In this document: piece after piece, positions 1-8,170 of the stretch | Position numbering within the stretch: the first letter of the stretch is position 1 | Layout of the letters: each line of letters opens with the position of its first letter | Assembly (NCBI GenBank): GCA_030595925.1 | Contig: JAUVLC010000004.1 | Location: 1 to 45,324, forward strand | Origin: Clostridia bacterium | GTDB taxonomy: Bacteria; CBDUZB01; JAGLHV01 | Length of the DNA stretch: 45,324 nucleotides | Direction of reading: 5' to 3' | Notes under the pieces: generated by a model | What the model saw: only the letters and a program-made list of their open reading frames with translations | The model's database searches: none | What the model was told of the DNA's origin: nothing | Made by a program: the position numbers and the translations under genes

Positions 1-770
1 GTGAAAGGAATTATGAATTTTTGAAAGAGATAATAGAGTTTGTAGAAGAAGCGACTAAGAAAGAGAAAGAAATAAAACGAGTTCGGATAGATGCGGCAGG
101 ATATCAGGCAAAAGTAATCAATTATATAAACAAGAAAGAAATTAAATATACAATAACGGTGGGTAAAGATGTGTCGGTAAAAAAAGCGATAAAAAGAATA
201 CCCGAGGAAGAATGGAAGGTGTTGAGACACAAAGATGGAATACGGAGTGGACGGGAATATGCAGAATTTATCCATAGTATGAATGGAAGCGATCATGCAT
301 TTCGGATAATAGTACAGAGATGGTTAAATCCGCAAGGGGATTTATTTGATAATGTAGAAGAGTATTGTTACCATGGAATAGCAACCAATTATACGGAGGA
401 AGAGAAAAGTAAAGAAGAAGTAATTTGGTGGCATAATGGCAGGAGTAATTCGGAAAATTACAACAAAGAATTAAAGCAGGGATTTAATTTAGATTATGTA
501 CCCTGTGGGGAATTCAAAGCGAATGCAGTATGGTTTGGGCTGGGGATATTAGCGTATAATTTATTTATAGCATCTAAACTATTTTTATTTCCGAAGAGTT
601 GGATAAAAAAGACAGTAAGAACAATAAGATGGCAAATAATCCAGATAGCAGGAAAAGTAATAAAACGGGCAAGAGGCTTAATATTAAGGATATGCAGTAC
701 GACGAGGGAAATATTTGAAATATATAAGAATGCACGAGAAATATGTTGGGAATTAACGTATCTTTTATAG
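1..770 (+). CDS. IS1380-type transposase, C-terminal part (5' end outside the window)
   Basis: This is the C-terminal part of a DDE transposase that would mobilise an IS1380-family insertion sequence. The frame is open to the left edge, so the TTG at 21 is not the real start. The segment RIDAAGYQAKVINYI carries a strand-and-Asp region typical of the second catalytic block. WHNGRSNSENYNKELKQGF and CGEFKANAVWFGLGILAYNL match the conserved C-terminal catalytic Glu region of this family. The basic tail is also normal for IS1380 members, so the C-terminus looks complete. Whether the element is whole cannot be judged, because the left end is missing. Family assignment is from memory of motifs. Confidence 0.8.
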   Translation, partial: ERNYEFLKEIIEFVEEATKKEKEIKRVRIDAAGYQAKVINYINKKEIKYTITVGKDVSVKKAIKRIPEEEWKVLRHKDGIRSGREYAEFIHSMNGSDHAFRIIVQRWLNPQGDLFDNVEEYCYHGIATNYTEEEKSKEEVIWWHNGRSNSENYNKELKQGFNLDYVPCGEFKANAVWFGLGILAYNLFIASKLFLFPKSWIKKTVRTIRWQIIQIAGKVIKRARGLILRICSTTREIFEIYKNAREICWELTYLL

Positions 771-1115
771 ACTTAAAGTCCGCCAGTATGGTAGGCGGAA
801 GATAAAAAAAGAAGAATTAAAAAATAGGCAGGAAATAGTTTTAGCGGGAGAGGTGCACCCGAAAATCTGGGTTTCGCCTAAATTTAGGGAAATTTGGACC
901 TGTCTGCGTGCGGATACGCACAGGCAGGGAAGTAGTTTAGTTATCTTCCCGATAAAACTATACAACTGAAGTAATTAATAATTTTTTTCAGCATAATTGG
1001 CTGATTTGGCCGAAGCCTAAAACCTATATCGGAATTTGGGGTGTAAAATTTTACTTGCTTTTTTTAAAAGATCGTGTTATACTACGTTGTTAAAATAGGA
1101 AAAAGGTGAAAAAGA
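771..1115. other. Hairpin-rich non-coding DNA between the IS and the HIT gene
   Basis: No gene is seen here. The stretch holds a TCCGCC/GGCGGA hairpin (779-799), an 8-base palindrome GGTGCACC (852-859), a 12-base palindrome CCTAAATTTAGG (877-888), an imperfect CCTGTCTG/CAGGCAGG hairpin (899-928) and GGGAAG/CTTCCC (927-950). The right terminal repeat of the IS should lie somewhere in this interval, but it cannot be fixed without the left end. The promoter of the next operon begins at 1055. Confidence 0.55.
1055..1083 (+). promoter_or_regulatory. Sigma-70 promoter of the HIT-rpsU-dnaG-rpoD operon
   Basis: TTGCTT at 1055-1060 and TATACT at 1078-1083 are separated by 17 bp, with a TGT extension before the -10 box. 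The HIT gene starts 33 bases downstream. This is read by eye. Confidence 0.6.
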
Positions 1116-1460
1116 ATGGAAAAATGCCTTTTTTGTAAGGTAGTTAATAAACAAATTCCGGCTAAGATTATTTACGAAGATGCCCTTGTTGTGGCATTTG
1201 AGGATATAAATCCACAGGCGCCGGTGCATATTTTATTGATTCCCAAAAAACATATAGAAACAGTATTAGATTTGACGGAAGAGGACAAGGATTTAGCCGG
1301 ATATTTGTTTTTAATAGCGGGGAAAATCGCCCGGGATATAGAAACTTTAAATGATGGGTTCAGAATAGTGGTAAATTGTAAGGAAAATGCAGGCCAGGCG
1401 GTTTTTCATCTTCATTTGCATATTTTAGGTGGTCGCCGGATGCAATGGCCGCCGGGATAA
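1116..1460 (+). CDS. HIT family nucleotide-binding protein
   Basis: This is a cytosolic histidine-triad protein, probably a nucleotide hydrolase of the HINT type acting on AMP-linked phosphoramidates. The 114-residue length is normal for the family. It opens with the typical CLFCKVVNKQIPAKIIYED segment, whose two Cys may bind zinc. The catalytic HxHxH triad is H98, H100 and H102 (HLHLHILGG), followed by the usual RRMQWPPG end. The ATG is preceded by AAGGTG at normal spacing. It is the first gene of the operon leading into rpsU, dnaG and rpoD, with a 60-base gap before rpsU. The physiological substrate cannot be told from sequence. Confidence 0.93.
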   Translation: MEKCLFCKVVNKQIPAKIIYEDALVVAFEDINPQAPVHILLIPKKHIETVLDLTEEDKDLAGYLFLIAGKIARDIETLNDGFRIVVNCKENAGQAVFHLHLHILGGRRMQWPPG

Positions 1461-1520
1461 AGGTAAACGAAGAATTGCAAAAATACAATTGAATTAATAG
1501 AAGGGAAGTGAAAAGAGAAA

Positions 1521-1706
1521 ATGGTGTGGATTAAATTAAGAGAAAATGAGTCGATAGAGGAAGCTCTAAGGCGATTTAAACGGCAGTGTGAAAGGGATGG
1601 AGTAATGCAGGAGATAAAAAAACGTGAATATTATGAAAGTCCCAGTGTGCGTCGAAAAAAGAAGATGGCAGAAGCCAAAAGGAAACAAAGAAGACGGTTG
1701 AGGTAA
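1521..1706 (+). CDS. rpsU: 30S ribosomal protein S21
   Basis: This is a small basic ribosomal protein of the 30S platform, near the 3' end of 16S rRNA, that helps initiation. The 61-residue sequence contains the typical [18 protein letters not shown] block and [16 protein letters not shown], ending in an Arg/Lys-rich tail. A GGGAAG Shine-Dalgarno lies before the ATG. Its place upstream of dnaG and rpoD follows the classical macromolecular-synthesis operon, here with a Nif3-like gene inserted between. Confidence 0.96.
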   Translation: MVWIKLRENESIEEALRRFKRQCERDGVMQEIKKREYYESPSVRRKKKMAEAKRKQRRRLR

Positions 1707-1721
1707 AAGGGGGAATAAAAC

Positions 1722-2678
1722 TTGAAGGTAAAAGAACTTTATGAATTTGCTATTCAGGAAGGGATGAAGGTTGACCTTAGAGGGAAGGATACTGTTGAAA
1801 AAAAGTTAGAAAAGGAAAGAGAAAAATATGAACAATTAAAGGAAAAGGATAAATTCTGTTTTGACTGTGAAAGATTAACAAATCCTTATATTGATAGCCG
1901 AATATTGTATGACAACGGTGAGGAAATAAGTACAATGATGTTGGGTATTGATATAGAAACCCCTGAAATTTTGTTAGCGGATAGATTAAGAGAAAAAGGA
2001 GAAAAAATAGATTTAATTGTTGCACATCATCCGCAAGGAAAGGCCTATGCTGCTTTTTACGATGTAATGCATATGCAGGCAGATATTTTACACAGGTGCG
2101 GTGTTCCGATAAATGTAGCAGAAGGAACACTTGAAAAAAGAATAAAAGAGGTTTCACACAGAGTAATGCCTTCAAATGCAATGCGGGCTGTTGACGCGGC
2201 GAAGTTGTTAGGTTTTTCCTTTATGAATATTCATACCCCTGCTGATAATCATGTGACTTTTTATTTACAGGAACTAATGGAAGAAAAAAGTCCTTACTTA
2301 GTGGAAGATATACTTGAATTATTGGAGGAAATTCCTGAATATAAGGAGGCAATCGAAGAAATTAACCCTCCTGTTGTGTTAGTGGGAAATAAAAAAAGGA
2401 GAGCGGGTAAGATTTTTATCGATATGACCGGAGGGACGGAAGGTTCGGTTGAAGCGTTGGAAAAACTTTCATATTCAGGGGTAGGAACAATTGTGGGGAT
2501 GCATTTAAGTGAAAAACATTGCGAAATGGCTAAAAAATTCTATATTAATGTAGTCATTGCCGGGCATATATCTTCTGATAATCTTGGTTTAAATCTTTTG
2601 TTAGATAAAGTAATGAAAAAATTTGGAGATTTAAAAATCATTCCTTGTTCAGGGTTTCGCCGTTTTACTCACCAATAA
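1722..2678 (+). CDS. Nif3-like (NGG1p-interacting factor 3) family protein
   Basis: This is a 318-residue member of the Nif3/DUF34 family, dinuclear-metal proteins related to GTP cyclohydrolase I type 2, whose cellular role is not settled. The metal-site motifs are visible: GID at about residues 75-77, LIVAHHPQG with HHP at 102-104, and the C-terminal AGHISSDNLG with His282. The start is TTG at 1722, after a GGGGG-type ribosome site and 15 bases past rpsU. A two-Cys motif CFDC near residue 46-49 belongs to an N-terminal extension not found in short Nif3 proteins. It is cotranscribed with rpsU and dnaG. The function stays open. Confidence 0.8.
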   Translation: MKVKELYEFAIQEGMKVDLRGKDTVEKKLEKEREKYEQLKEKDKFCFDCERLTNPYIDSRILYDNGEEISTMMLGIDIETPEILLADRLREKGEKIDLIVAHHPQGKAYAAFYDVMHMQADILHRCGVPINVAEGTLEKRIKEVSHRVMPSNAMRAVDAAKLLGFSFMNIHTPADNHVTFYLQELMEEKSPYLVEDILELLEEIPEYKEAIEEINPPVVLVGNKKRRAGKIFIDMTGGTEGSVEALEKLSYSGVGTIVGMHLSEKHCEMAKKFYINVVIAGHISSDNLGLNLLLDKVMKKFGDLKIIPCSGFRRFTHQ

Positions 2679-2699
2679 GATAATAAAAAGGATATACCG

Positions 2700-4490
2700 A
2701 TGGTCGTTTCAGAAGAAATAATTGTTCGGATTCGGGAAGCCAATGATATTGTTGAGATTATTTCCGAATATATGGTATTAAAAAAATTAGGTAATAATTT
2801 TAAAGGGTTATGTCCATTTCATTCCGAAAAAACACCTTCTTTTATCGTGAGCCCCCAAAAACAGATTTATCATTGTTTTGGTTGTGGGGAAGGAGGGGAT
2901 GTTTTTAGTTTTTTAATGAAAATCGACAATATTTCTTTTGTGGATGCCGTTGAAAAATTGAGTAAGCGGGCAAATATAAATATACCCCACAAACTATCTC
3001 TTCATAATGACAAATCACTTCGGGAAAGAAAAACACTATATGATTTATATGAAAAAGCAATGAATTTTTATAGTGATTTTCTGTTGCACGAGGAGGAATC
3101 TGTTTTAGCCCATAAATATTTAAAAAGCAGGGGAATTTCTTCTCAAATAATTAATAAATTTAAAATTGGTTATGCTTCGAAAAGAGGAGATGTTTTATTA
3201 AAAAAATTTTTGAATAAGGGTTTTTCAGTAGACTTATTGAAGAAAGCAGGGTTGATTTCTTTTTCTGAAAAGAAAAAAAAATTTTCGGATTTTTTTTGGA
3301 ATAGAATTATTTTTCCTGTTTTTGATGCACAGGGAAGAATTGTAGCATTTGGTGGACGGGTGTTGGATAGCGGGCTTCCTAAATATATTAATTCTTCCGA
3401 AAGTATGATTTTTAATAAAAGAAAAATTCTTTACGGATTAAATTTTACTTCATCAAGAATTAGAGAATCAAAAAAAGTTCTTATTTTAGAAGGCTACATT
3501 GATGTACTGACCGGTTATCAATATGGATTAGAAAATGTAGTAGCTACTTTGGGTACGGCATTAACGAAGGAACATATTAATATTCTTCAACGTTATGCAG
3601 AAGAGGTTGTGATTGTTTTTGATTCGGATAATGCCGGCATATCCGCTGCTTTACGGGGTATAAACCAACTGATAGATAGTAATTTGAAAATAAAAATTGT
3701 TTCTTTACCGCAGGGAATGGATCCTGATAATTTTCTTCGTAAAAAAGGAAAGGAAGCATTTGATAACTTTTTAAAAAACAGTCTTTCTTTTATTGATTAT
3801 CAGTTTAAAATAGCTTCAAAGGATGTTGATTTTTCTGAAGTAGAAGGGAAGATTCGTGTTGTAAATAAGATTTTACCGATGATAGTTCAAATAAAAAATG
3901 AGGTTGAAAAAAGAGAAGAAGTGAGGAAATTGGCAGAAAGATTGTCTTTGGCGGAAGAGACTCTTTTATTGGAATTGAGCAAAATTAATAAAAGTAATAA
4001 ATTCAAAACAAAAGAGGGTTTTCTCTCTGATTATAAAGAAGAAAAAGATCCTTTAATAGAAAGAGACATTTTGCAGATATTGTTGACCGAACCGGTCTAT
4101 ATAAAGCAGGTAAAAGAAAAAATATGTGTAAATGATTTTACCGGAGAAATAACTTCTCAGTTAATTAAATATGTATTTAAATTAGCGAGTGAAGGGAAAG
4201 AGGTTTCTTTTCATCGGGTAATGGATTATTTTGGCGATGAAAAGATAAATCAAATAATTACCCGGATGATATTAAACGAAGCAAGAATGAGGGGAAATAA
4301 AAGTGAGATATTGGAAAAATTATTGGAAAATATGTGTCGATGCAAAATAACAAAGAAACGGAATGAACTGGAAAAAGAAATAAAAGCGATGTTAAGTGGA
4401 GAAAAAGAAAAAGATTTAAACAAACTTCGGGAATATAATGATTTAACCAAACAATTAAAAGGGTCTCAACGAGAGCTTCGTGTGTTATAG
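2700..4490 (+). CDS. dnaG: DNA primase
   Basis: This is the replicative primase that makes RNA primers at the fork with DnaB helicase. The N-terminal CHC2 zinc finger is complete, with C38, H41, C59 and C62 (LCPFHSEKTPSF and HCFGCGEGGDVFSF). The catalytic core follows, and the Toprim metal residues are seen in LEGYIDVL (E264) and FDSDNAG (D308, D310). The C-terminal third is poorly conserved, as expected for the DnaB-binding domain. The 596-residue length is normal. AAGGAT precedes the ATG. It sits between the Nif3-like gene and rpoD in the macromolecular-synthesis operon. Confidence 0.97.
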   Translation: MVVSEEIIVRIREANDIVEIISEYMVLKKLGNNFKGLCPFHSEKTPSFIVSPQKQIYHCFGCGEGGDVFSFLMKIDNISFVDAVEKLSKRANINIPHKLSLHNDKSLRERKTLYDLYEKAMNFYSDFLLHEEESVLAHKYLKSRGISSQIINKFKIGYASKRGDVLLKKFLNKGFSVDLLKKAGLISFSEKKKKFSDFFWNRIIFPVFDAQGRIVAFGGRVLDSGLPKYINSSESMIFNKRKILYGLNFTSSRIRESKKVLILEGYIDVLTGYQYGLENVVATLGTALTKEHINILQRYAEEVVIVFDSDNAGISAALRGINQLIDSNLKIKIVSLPQGMDPDNFLRKKGKEAFDNFLKNSLSFIDYQFKIASKDVDFSEVEGKIRVVNKILPMIVQIKNEVEKREEVRKLAERLSLAEETLLLELSKINKSNKFKTKEGFLSDYKEEKDPLIERDILQILLTEPVYIKQVKEKICVNDFTGEITSQLIKYVFKLASEGKEVSFHRVMDYFGDEKINQIITRMILNEARMRGNKSEILEKLLENMCRCKITKKRNELEKEIKAMLSGEKEKDLNKLREYNDLTKQLKGSQRELRVL

Positions 4491-4546
4491 ATAAAGATAG
4501 TTTTTTTAATGTAGATTAAAATTTTCAGTATAAGTGGGGTGTTTTT

Positions 4547-6271
4547 GTGAGTAAAGTAAAAGAAATGAAAAAATTAATTGAGAAAGGGAAGGAAACCGGG
4601 TATTTAACTTATGCTCAGATAAATGAGAAACTTCCTGAAAATGTGGTTTCGTCAGAGGAAATTGATGAATTTTTGGATGAAATTTTTGATTTAGGAATTG
4701 ATGTATTAGAGAAAAATGCTCCTTTACCGGAACGGCCTTATGCTGCGTCAGTACCGGTTGTTTCTGTTAGAGAAAACCTTCCTGAACCCGAACAATTAAA
4801 GACTGGTGATTCAGTACGGATGTATTTAAGTGAAATGGGTCGGGTTCCTTTGTTGACACGGGAAGAGGAAATAAGTTTGGCTAAGAGTATAAAAGATAAT
4901 GAAAAACAACTCCAGACTTTAATTTTAGAATCACCTATGACACTTAAAGAGATAAAGAATTGGAGTACAATGTTGCAAGATAAGGAAATGAATGCTAAAG
5001 ATTTGATGCCGAGAGGGAAGAAGTCAGAGTCTTCTTTGAGAAAAATGCGTTATAAAGTAAAGGAAGCAAGTAAACAGATTAATAAGGCAGAAAAAAATAT
5101 GGAACGGTGCCAGAAGAAACTTTGTGGCAGGATATGTGATTTGAAACGGAAGAAACTGGAGAACGAAAAAGAAAAAATAAAAAAAGACATAATTAGGAAG
5201 ATTATAAAGTTAAATTTAAATACGGACAGACTTGAAAAATTGAAAAATAAGATATGTCATATTGCTCAGCGTGTAATTGAAAGTGAAGACGAAATGAAAA
5301 ATATCGAGCGGAAAATGAAAGTATCTTACAATGAAATGAAAAGATTACACCGAGCAGTTAAAAGAGGTTCGTCTAGTCAATATAAATTTCGAAAGGAAGT
5401 TGGTTTATCTTTAAATCAAACGGAAAAAATAACACGCAACTTTAAGAATGCTTTATCCCGTATAGAACGGATTAAATATTCTACAGGGATGTCTGCGGAA
5501 GATATTAAAAATGTAAACAGTAAAATTTTGCATTTAAATAGACTTCTTTTGAAAGAAAAAATGAAATTGGTGAAAGCTAATTTAAGATTGGTTGTTAGTA
5601 TAGCCAAAAAACATGTTAATCCAAGTTTATCCCTTCTGGATTTAATACAGGAAGGAAGTGTAGGTTTAATGAAAGCAGTGGATAGATTTGAGTATAAAAG
5701 AGGGTTTAAATTTTCTACTTATGCTACATGGTGGATTAGACAGGCGATAAACAGAGCTATTGCTGATCAGGCAAGAACGATTCGCATACCTGTCCATATG
5801 AAAGAAATTATAAGTAAATTATCCAGGATTACACGTAAGTATCGGCAGGAACACGGACGGGATCCTTATATTCGGGAGTATGTCAAAGAAATGAAGATAT
5901 CTGCGGATAAAGTACGTGGGATATTAAAAATAATACAAGAACCTATTTCTCTTTCTACTCCGATAGGAGAGGAAGAAGATAGTTATCTGGAAGATTTTAT
6001 AGAAGATAAATCTTATGTTTCGCCCGCTCAATCTGCAACAGGGATACTTCGTCGTATGGAAATAGAAAAAATTCTTTCTACTTTAGCTTCCCGGGAAGCT
6101 GAAATTATTAAATTACGTTTTGGTATAGGAGTAGGTTATCCGCGTACATTAGAAGAAGTAGGACGGATTTTTAGTATTACCCGGGAACGGGTTAGACAAA
6201 TTGAAGCAAAGGCGATAAGAAAATTAAGACATCCTTCCCGTAGTAAATTTTTGAAAGAATATACGGGATAA
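4547..6271 (+). CDS. rpoD: RNA polymerase primary sigma factor RpoD (sigma-70)
   Basis: This is the housekeeping sigma factor directing RNA polymerase to promoters. Region 1.1 occupies residues about 5-55. Region 1.2 is near 87-115 ([20 protein letters not shown]). A highly charged, probably helical non-conserved insert covers about 120-335. Region 2 follows from about 341 ([41 protein letters not shown]), then region 3. Region 4 has the helix-turn-helix at about 534-553 ([20 protein letters not shown]). The 574-residue length fits. The start is GTG at 4547. The long basic insert is the only unusual part. The promoters read in this window (TTG..., TATAAT) suit this protein. Confidence 0.97.
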   Translation: MSKVKEMKKLIEKGKETGYLTYAQINEKLPENVVSSEEIDEFLDEIFDLGIDVLEKNAPLPERPYAASVPVVSVRENLPEPEQLKTGDSVRMYLSEMGRVPLLTREEEISLAKSIKDNEKQLQTLILESPMTLKEIKNWSTMLQDKEMNAKDLMPRGKKSESSLRKMRYKVKEASKQINKAEKNMERCQKKLCGRICDLKRKKLENEKEKIKKDIIRKIIKLNLNTDRLEKLKNKICHIAQRVIESEDEMKNIERKMKVSYNEMKRLHRAVKRGSSSQYKFRKEVGLSLNQTEKITRNFKNALSRIERIKYSTGMSAEDIKNVNSKILHLNRLLLKEKMKLVKANLRLVVSIAKKHVNPSLSLLDLIQEGSVGLMKAVDRFEYKRGFKFSTYATWWIRQAINRAIADQARTIRIPVHMKEIISKLSRITRKYRQEHGRDPYIREYVKEMKISADKVRGILKIIQEPISLSTPIGEEEDSYLEDFIEDKSYVSPAQSATGILRRMEIEKILSTLASREAEIIKLRFGIGVGYPRTLEEVGRIFSITRERVRQIEAKAIRKLRHPSRSKFLKEYTG

Positions 6272-6351
6272 ATTTTTATCTAAAAGATAAAAGCAAATAA
6301 GCGATATGTAACTAAGAACCAAGAAAGAAGTAGATATTAGAGGTTATTATT

Positions 6352-7080
6352 GTGGTTAATGCAAATGATAGTAGTAAAAAAATTGTTTATAATTATAAGT
6401 TTGTACTAAATAATAGAGTGGAAAAGGAATTCAGAGTCTTACTTGACGCTAAAACTTTAAATTTAGTTCGAAAAGAAAATAGAAAAAGATATCCTGAGTG
6501 GACGAAATTAGCTTTTTTTAAATGTCCTAATTGTTCTTTGGATGAAAAACAATATAGATTTTGTCCTGTTGCAGTAAATATGATTGAAATAATTGATTTT
6601 TTTTCCGGGTTTAAATCTCATAACGAAGTTGATGTTATAATTGAATCAGCAGCAAGAAAATATATAAAACATGTTACGTTGCAAAAAGGTTTAAGTTCTT
6701 TAATCGGCATATGTATGGTTGCTAACGATTGTTCTATTATGGCAAAAATGAAGCCAATGGTTCGTTACCATTTACCTTTTGCGACTCAACAAGAGACGAA
6801 ATATCGAGTAGTGTCAATGTATTTACTTGCGCAGTATTTTTTATGGAAGCATGGTAAAAAACCGGATTGGGAATTAGAGGAATTAGTTAAAATCTATAAT
6901 GATATTCAGATTGTAAACAAGAACTTTGGTAAGAGATTTTCAGCTATTCAAGGCAAAGATGCAAATGTTAATGCTCTTGTTCTTCTTGACTGTTTTGCTG
7001 ATTTTGTTGTAGTTTCAATAAATGAAAATATAATGGAAGATATGAAAGTGTTATTTAACATATATTTTGAACCGGAATAG
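6352..7080 (+). CDS. Uncharacterised protein with C-x2-C-x9-C motif, copy 1
   Basis: This is a soluble 242-residue protein that I can relate only to an uncharacterised family (I think DUF6901, from memory). Features are an N-terminal YNYKFVLNNRVEKEFRVLL strand region, then PEWTKLAFFKCPNC with C58, C61 and C71, which could bind one metal. After that come a conserved MKPMVRYHLPFATQQETKYR segment and KIYNDIQIVNKNF. No signal peptide or membrane segment is seen. The start is GTG at 6352, with AGAGGT upstream. A diverged paralogue lies at 10306-11037, with two accessory genes between the copies. No function is known to me. Confidence 0.72.
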   Translation: MVNANDSSKKIVYNYKFVLNNRVEKEFRVLLDAKTLNLVRKENRKRYPEWTKLAFFKCPNCSLDEKQYRFCPVAVNMIEIIDFFSGFKSHNEVDVIIESAARKYIKHVTLQKGLSSLIGICMVANDCSIMAKMKPMVRYHLPFATQQETKYRVVSMYLLAQYFLWKHGKKPDWELEELVKIYNDIQIVNKNFGKRFSAIQGKDANVNALVLLDCFADFVVVSINENIMEDMKVLFNIYFEPE

Positions 7081-7160
7081 TTTTTTAAATAAAGGAAATA
7101 AGAAAAACTAATGTCAATAAATTGTAAATTAATAAATTTTGGGTAACCGAAAAAAGTTCT

Positions 7161-7189
7161 TTGACTAAGGGTAGATTTTTGGTTATTAA
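7161..7189 (+). promoter_or_regulatory. Possible promoter of the rhomboid-like gene
   Basis: TTGACT (7161-7166), a 17-bp gap and TATTAA (7184-7189). The -10 box is only a 4/6 match, so this is a moderate call. Confidence 0.4.
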
Positions 7190-7211
7190 AAAGAGCACTT
7201 TTTACTTATAA

Positions 7212-7247
7212 AACTCGAATTTCGCACAGGAAGATAAAATTCGGGTT
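7212..7247. other. 11-bp stem hairpin in the leader of the rhomboid-like gene
   Basis: AACTCGAATTT (7212-7222) and AAATTCGGGTT (7237-7247) can pair over 11 positions with one G-U. It is followed by TATTTTATT rather than a clean T run. It lies downstream of the possible promoter at 7161 and upstream of the gene, so it could be a leader structure or a weak terminator. The arms resemble those of the terminator at 13216 (CCCGAA / TTCGGG). Confidence 0.5.
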
Positions 7248-7342
7248 TATTTTATTGAAGGAATTTTAATAAAAATAAAAATAGATTGCTAGGAGTTTTT
7301 TCAAGTTATTTACTTAATTTTTTTTGTCGGAGAAAGAAAAAA

Positions 7343-8146
7343 ATGGAGAGAGTTGAATATTGGTTTGAAAAATTAATTAATAAACTTGAAAGGCGTTATA
7401 GTCAATTTGCAATACAAAATATTACTATATATATAGTAGGGTTGAATGCTTTTGTTTATATTTTAGGTTATTTTAATCCGCATTATGCAGGTTTGTTAAC
7501 ATTAAATGTAGAAAAAATTTTTCAGGGGCAAATCTGGCGTATTTTTACCTATCTTTTTATTCCACCCTCTACGCATTTTCTATTTATCTTTTTTATGCTT
7601 TATTTTCTTTATTTTGTAGGGACGGCGCTTGAGGCAGAATGGGGAAGTTTCCGTTTTAATTTATACTACTTAATCGGAATGGTAAGTACTACCCTGGTTG
7701 GTTTTTGTTTTCCCTCTATCCATATTAATAATATGTTTCTTAATACTTCTTTATTTCTTGCTTTTGCTACTTTATATCCCGATTTTATTATCTATTTATT
7801 TCTTGTTATTCCTGTTAAAGTGAAATATTTAGCGATAGTAAGTTGGTTAATTATTACAGTTAATATTGTTTTTGGAGACTTAACTACAAAATTGTTGGTA
7901 TTAACCGCAATTTTAAATTATTTTTTGTTTTTTTGGGTTGATATTGTTCAAAACCTGAGAGTAATGCATCGTAAGAAGAAATTGCTATTGGATTTATCCG
8001 AATCGGAAAGAAAATCATTACATAAATGTTTTATTTGTGGAAGAACTGAAAAAGATGACAGGAATCTTGAATTTCGTGTGTGTGATATCTGTTCCGATGG
8101 GAAGGAATATTGTTTGGAACATCTTGAAAATCATGAACACAAATAG
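7343..8146 (+). CDS. Rhomboid-like membrane protein without protease motif, C-terminal Cys/His domain
   Basis: This is a multi-pass membrane protein with a rhomboid-like core. The order of segments, with WRIFTYLFIP followed by membrane helices and YYLIGM, is rhomboid-like. The GxSG serine of active rhomboids is absent: NTSLFLAFA stands there and no matching catalytic His is evident. It may therefore be an inactive pseudo-rhomboid. The last 40 residues hold CFICGRTEKD, RVCDIC and YCLEHLENHEH, a probable zinc-binding cytosolic tail. The frame is open back to a TTG at 7286, but I prefer the ATG at 7343 (267 aa) because a GGAG lies upstream and the protein starts with a soluble helix. Role unknown. 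Confidence 0.65.
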   Translation: MERVEYWFEKLINKLERRYSQFAIQNITIYIVGLNAFVYILGYFNPHYAGLLTLNVEKIFQGQIWRIFTYLFIPPSTHFLFIFFMLYFLYFVGTALEAEWGSFRFNLYYLIGMVSTTLVGFCFPSIHINNMFLNTSLFLAFATLYPDFIIYLFLVIPVKVKYLAIVSWLIITVNIVFGDLTTKLLVLTAILNYFLFFWVDIVQNLRVMHRKKKLLLDLSESERKSLHKCFICGRTEKDDRNLEFRVCDICSDGKEYCLEHLENHEHK

Positions 8147-8170
8147 GTATGAATATAGGGGTGTGTCATT

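Noticed and set aside
765-965. Minus-strand open frame of 66 codons right of the transposase
   Set aside because: It spans several palindromes, has no ribosome site or recognisable motif, and is best explained as chance coding in hairpin DNA.
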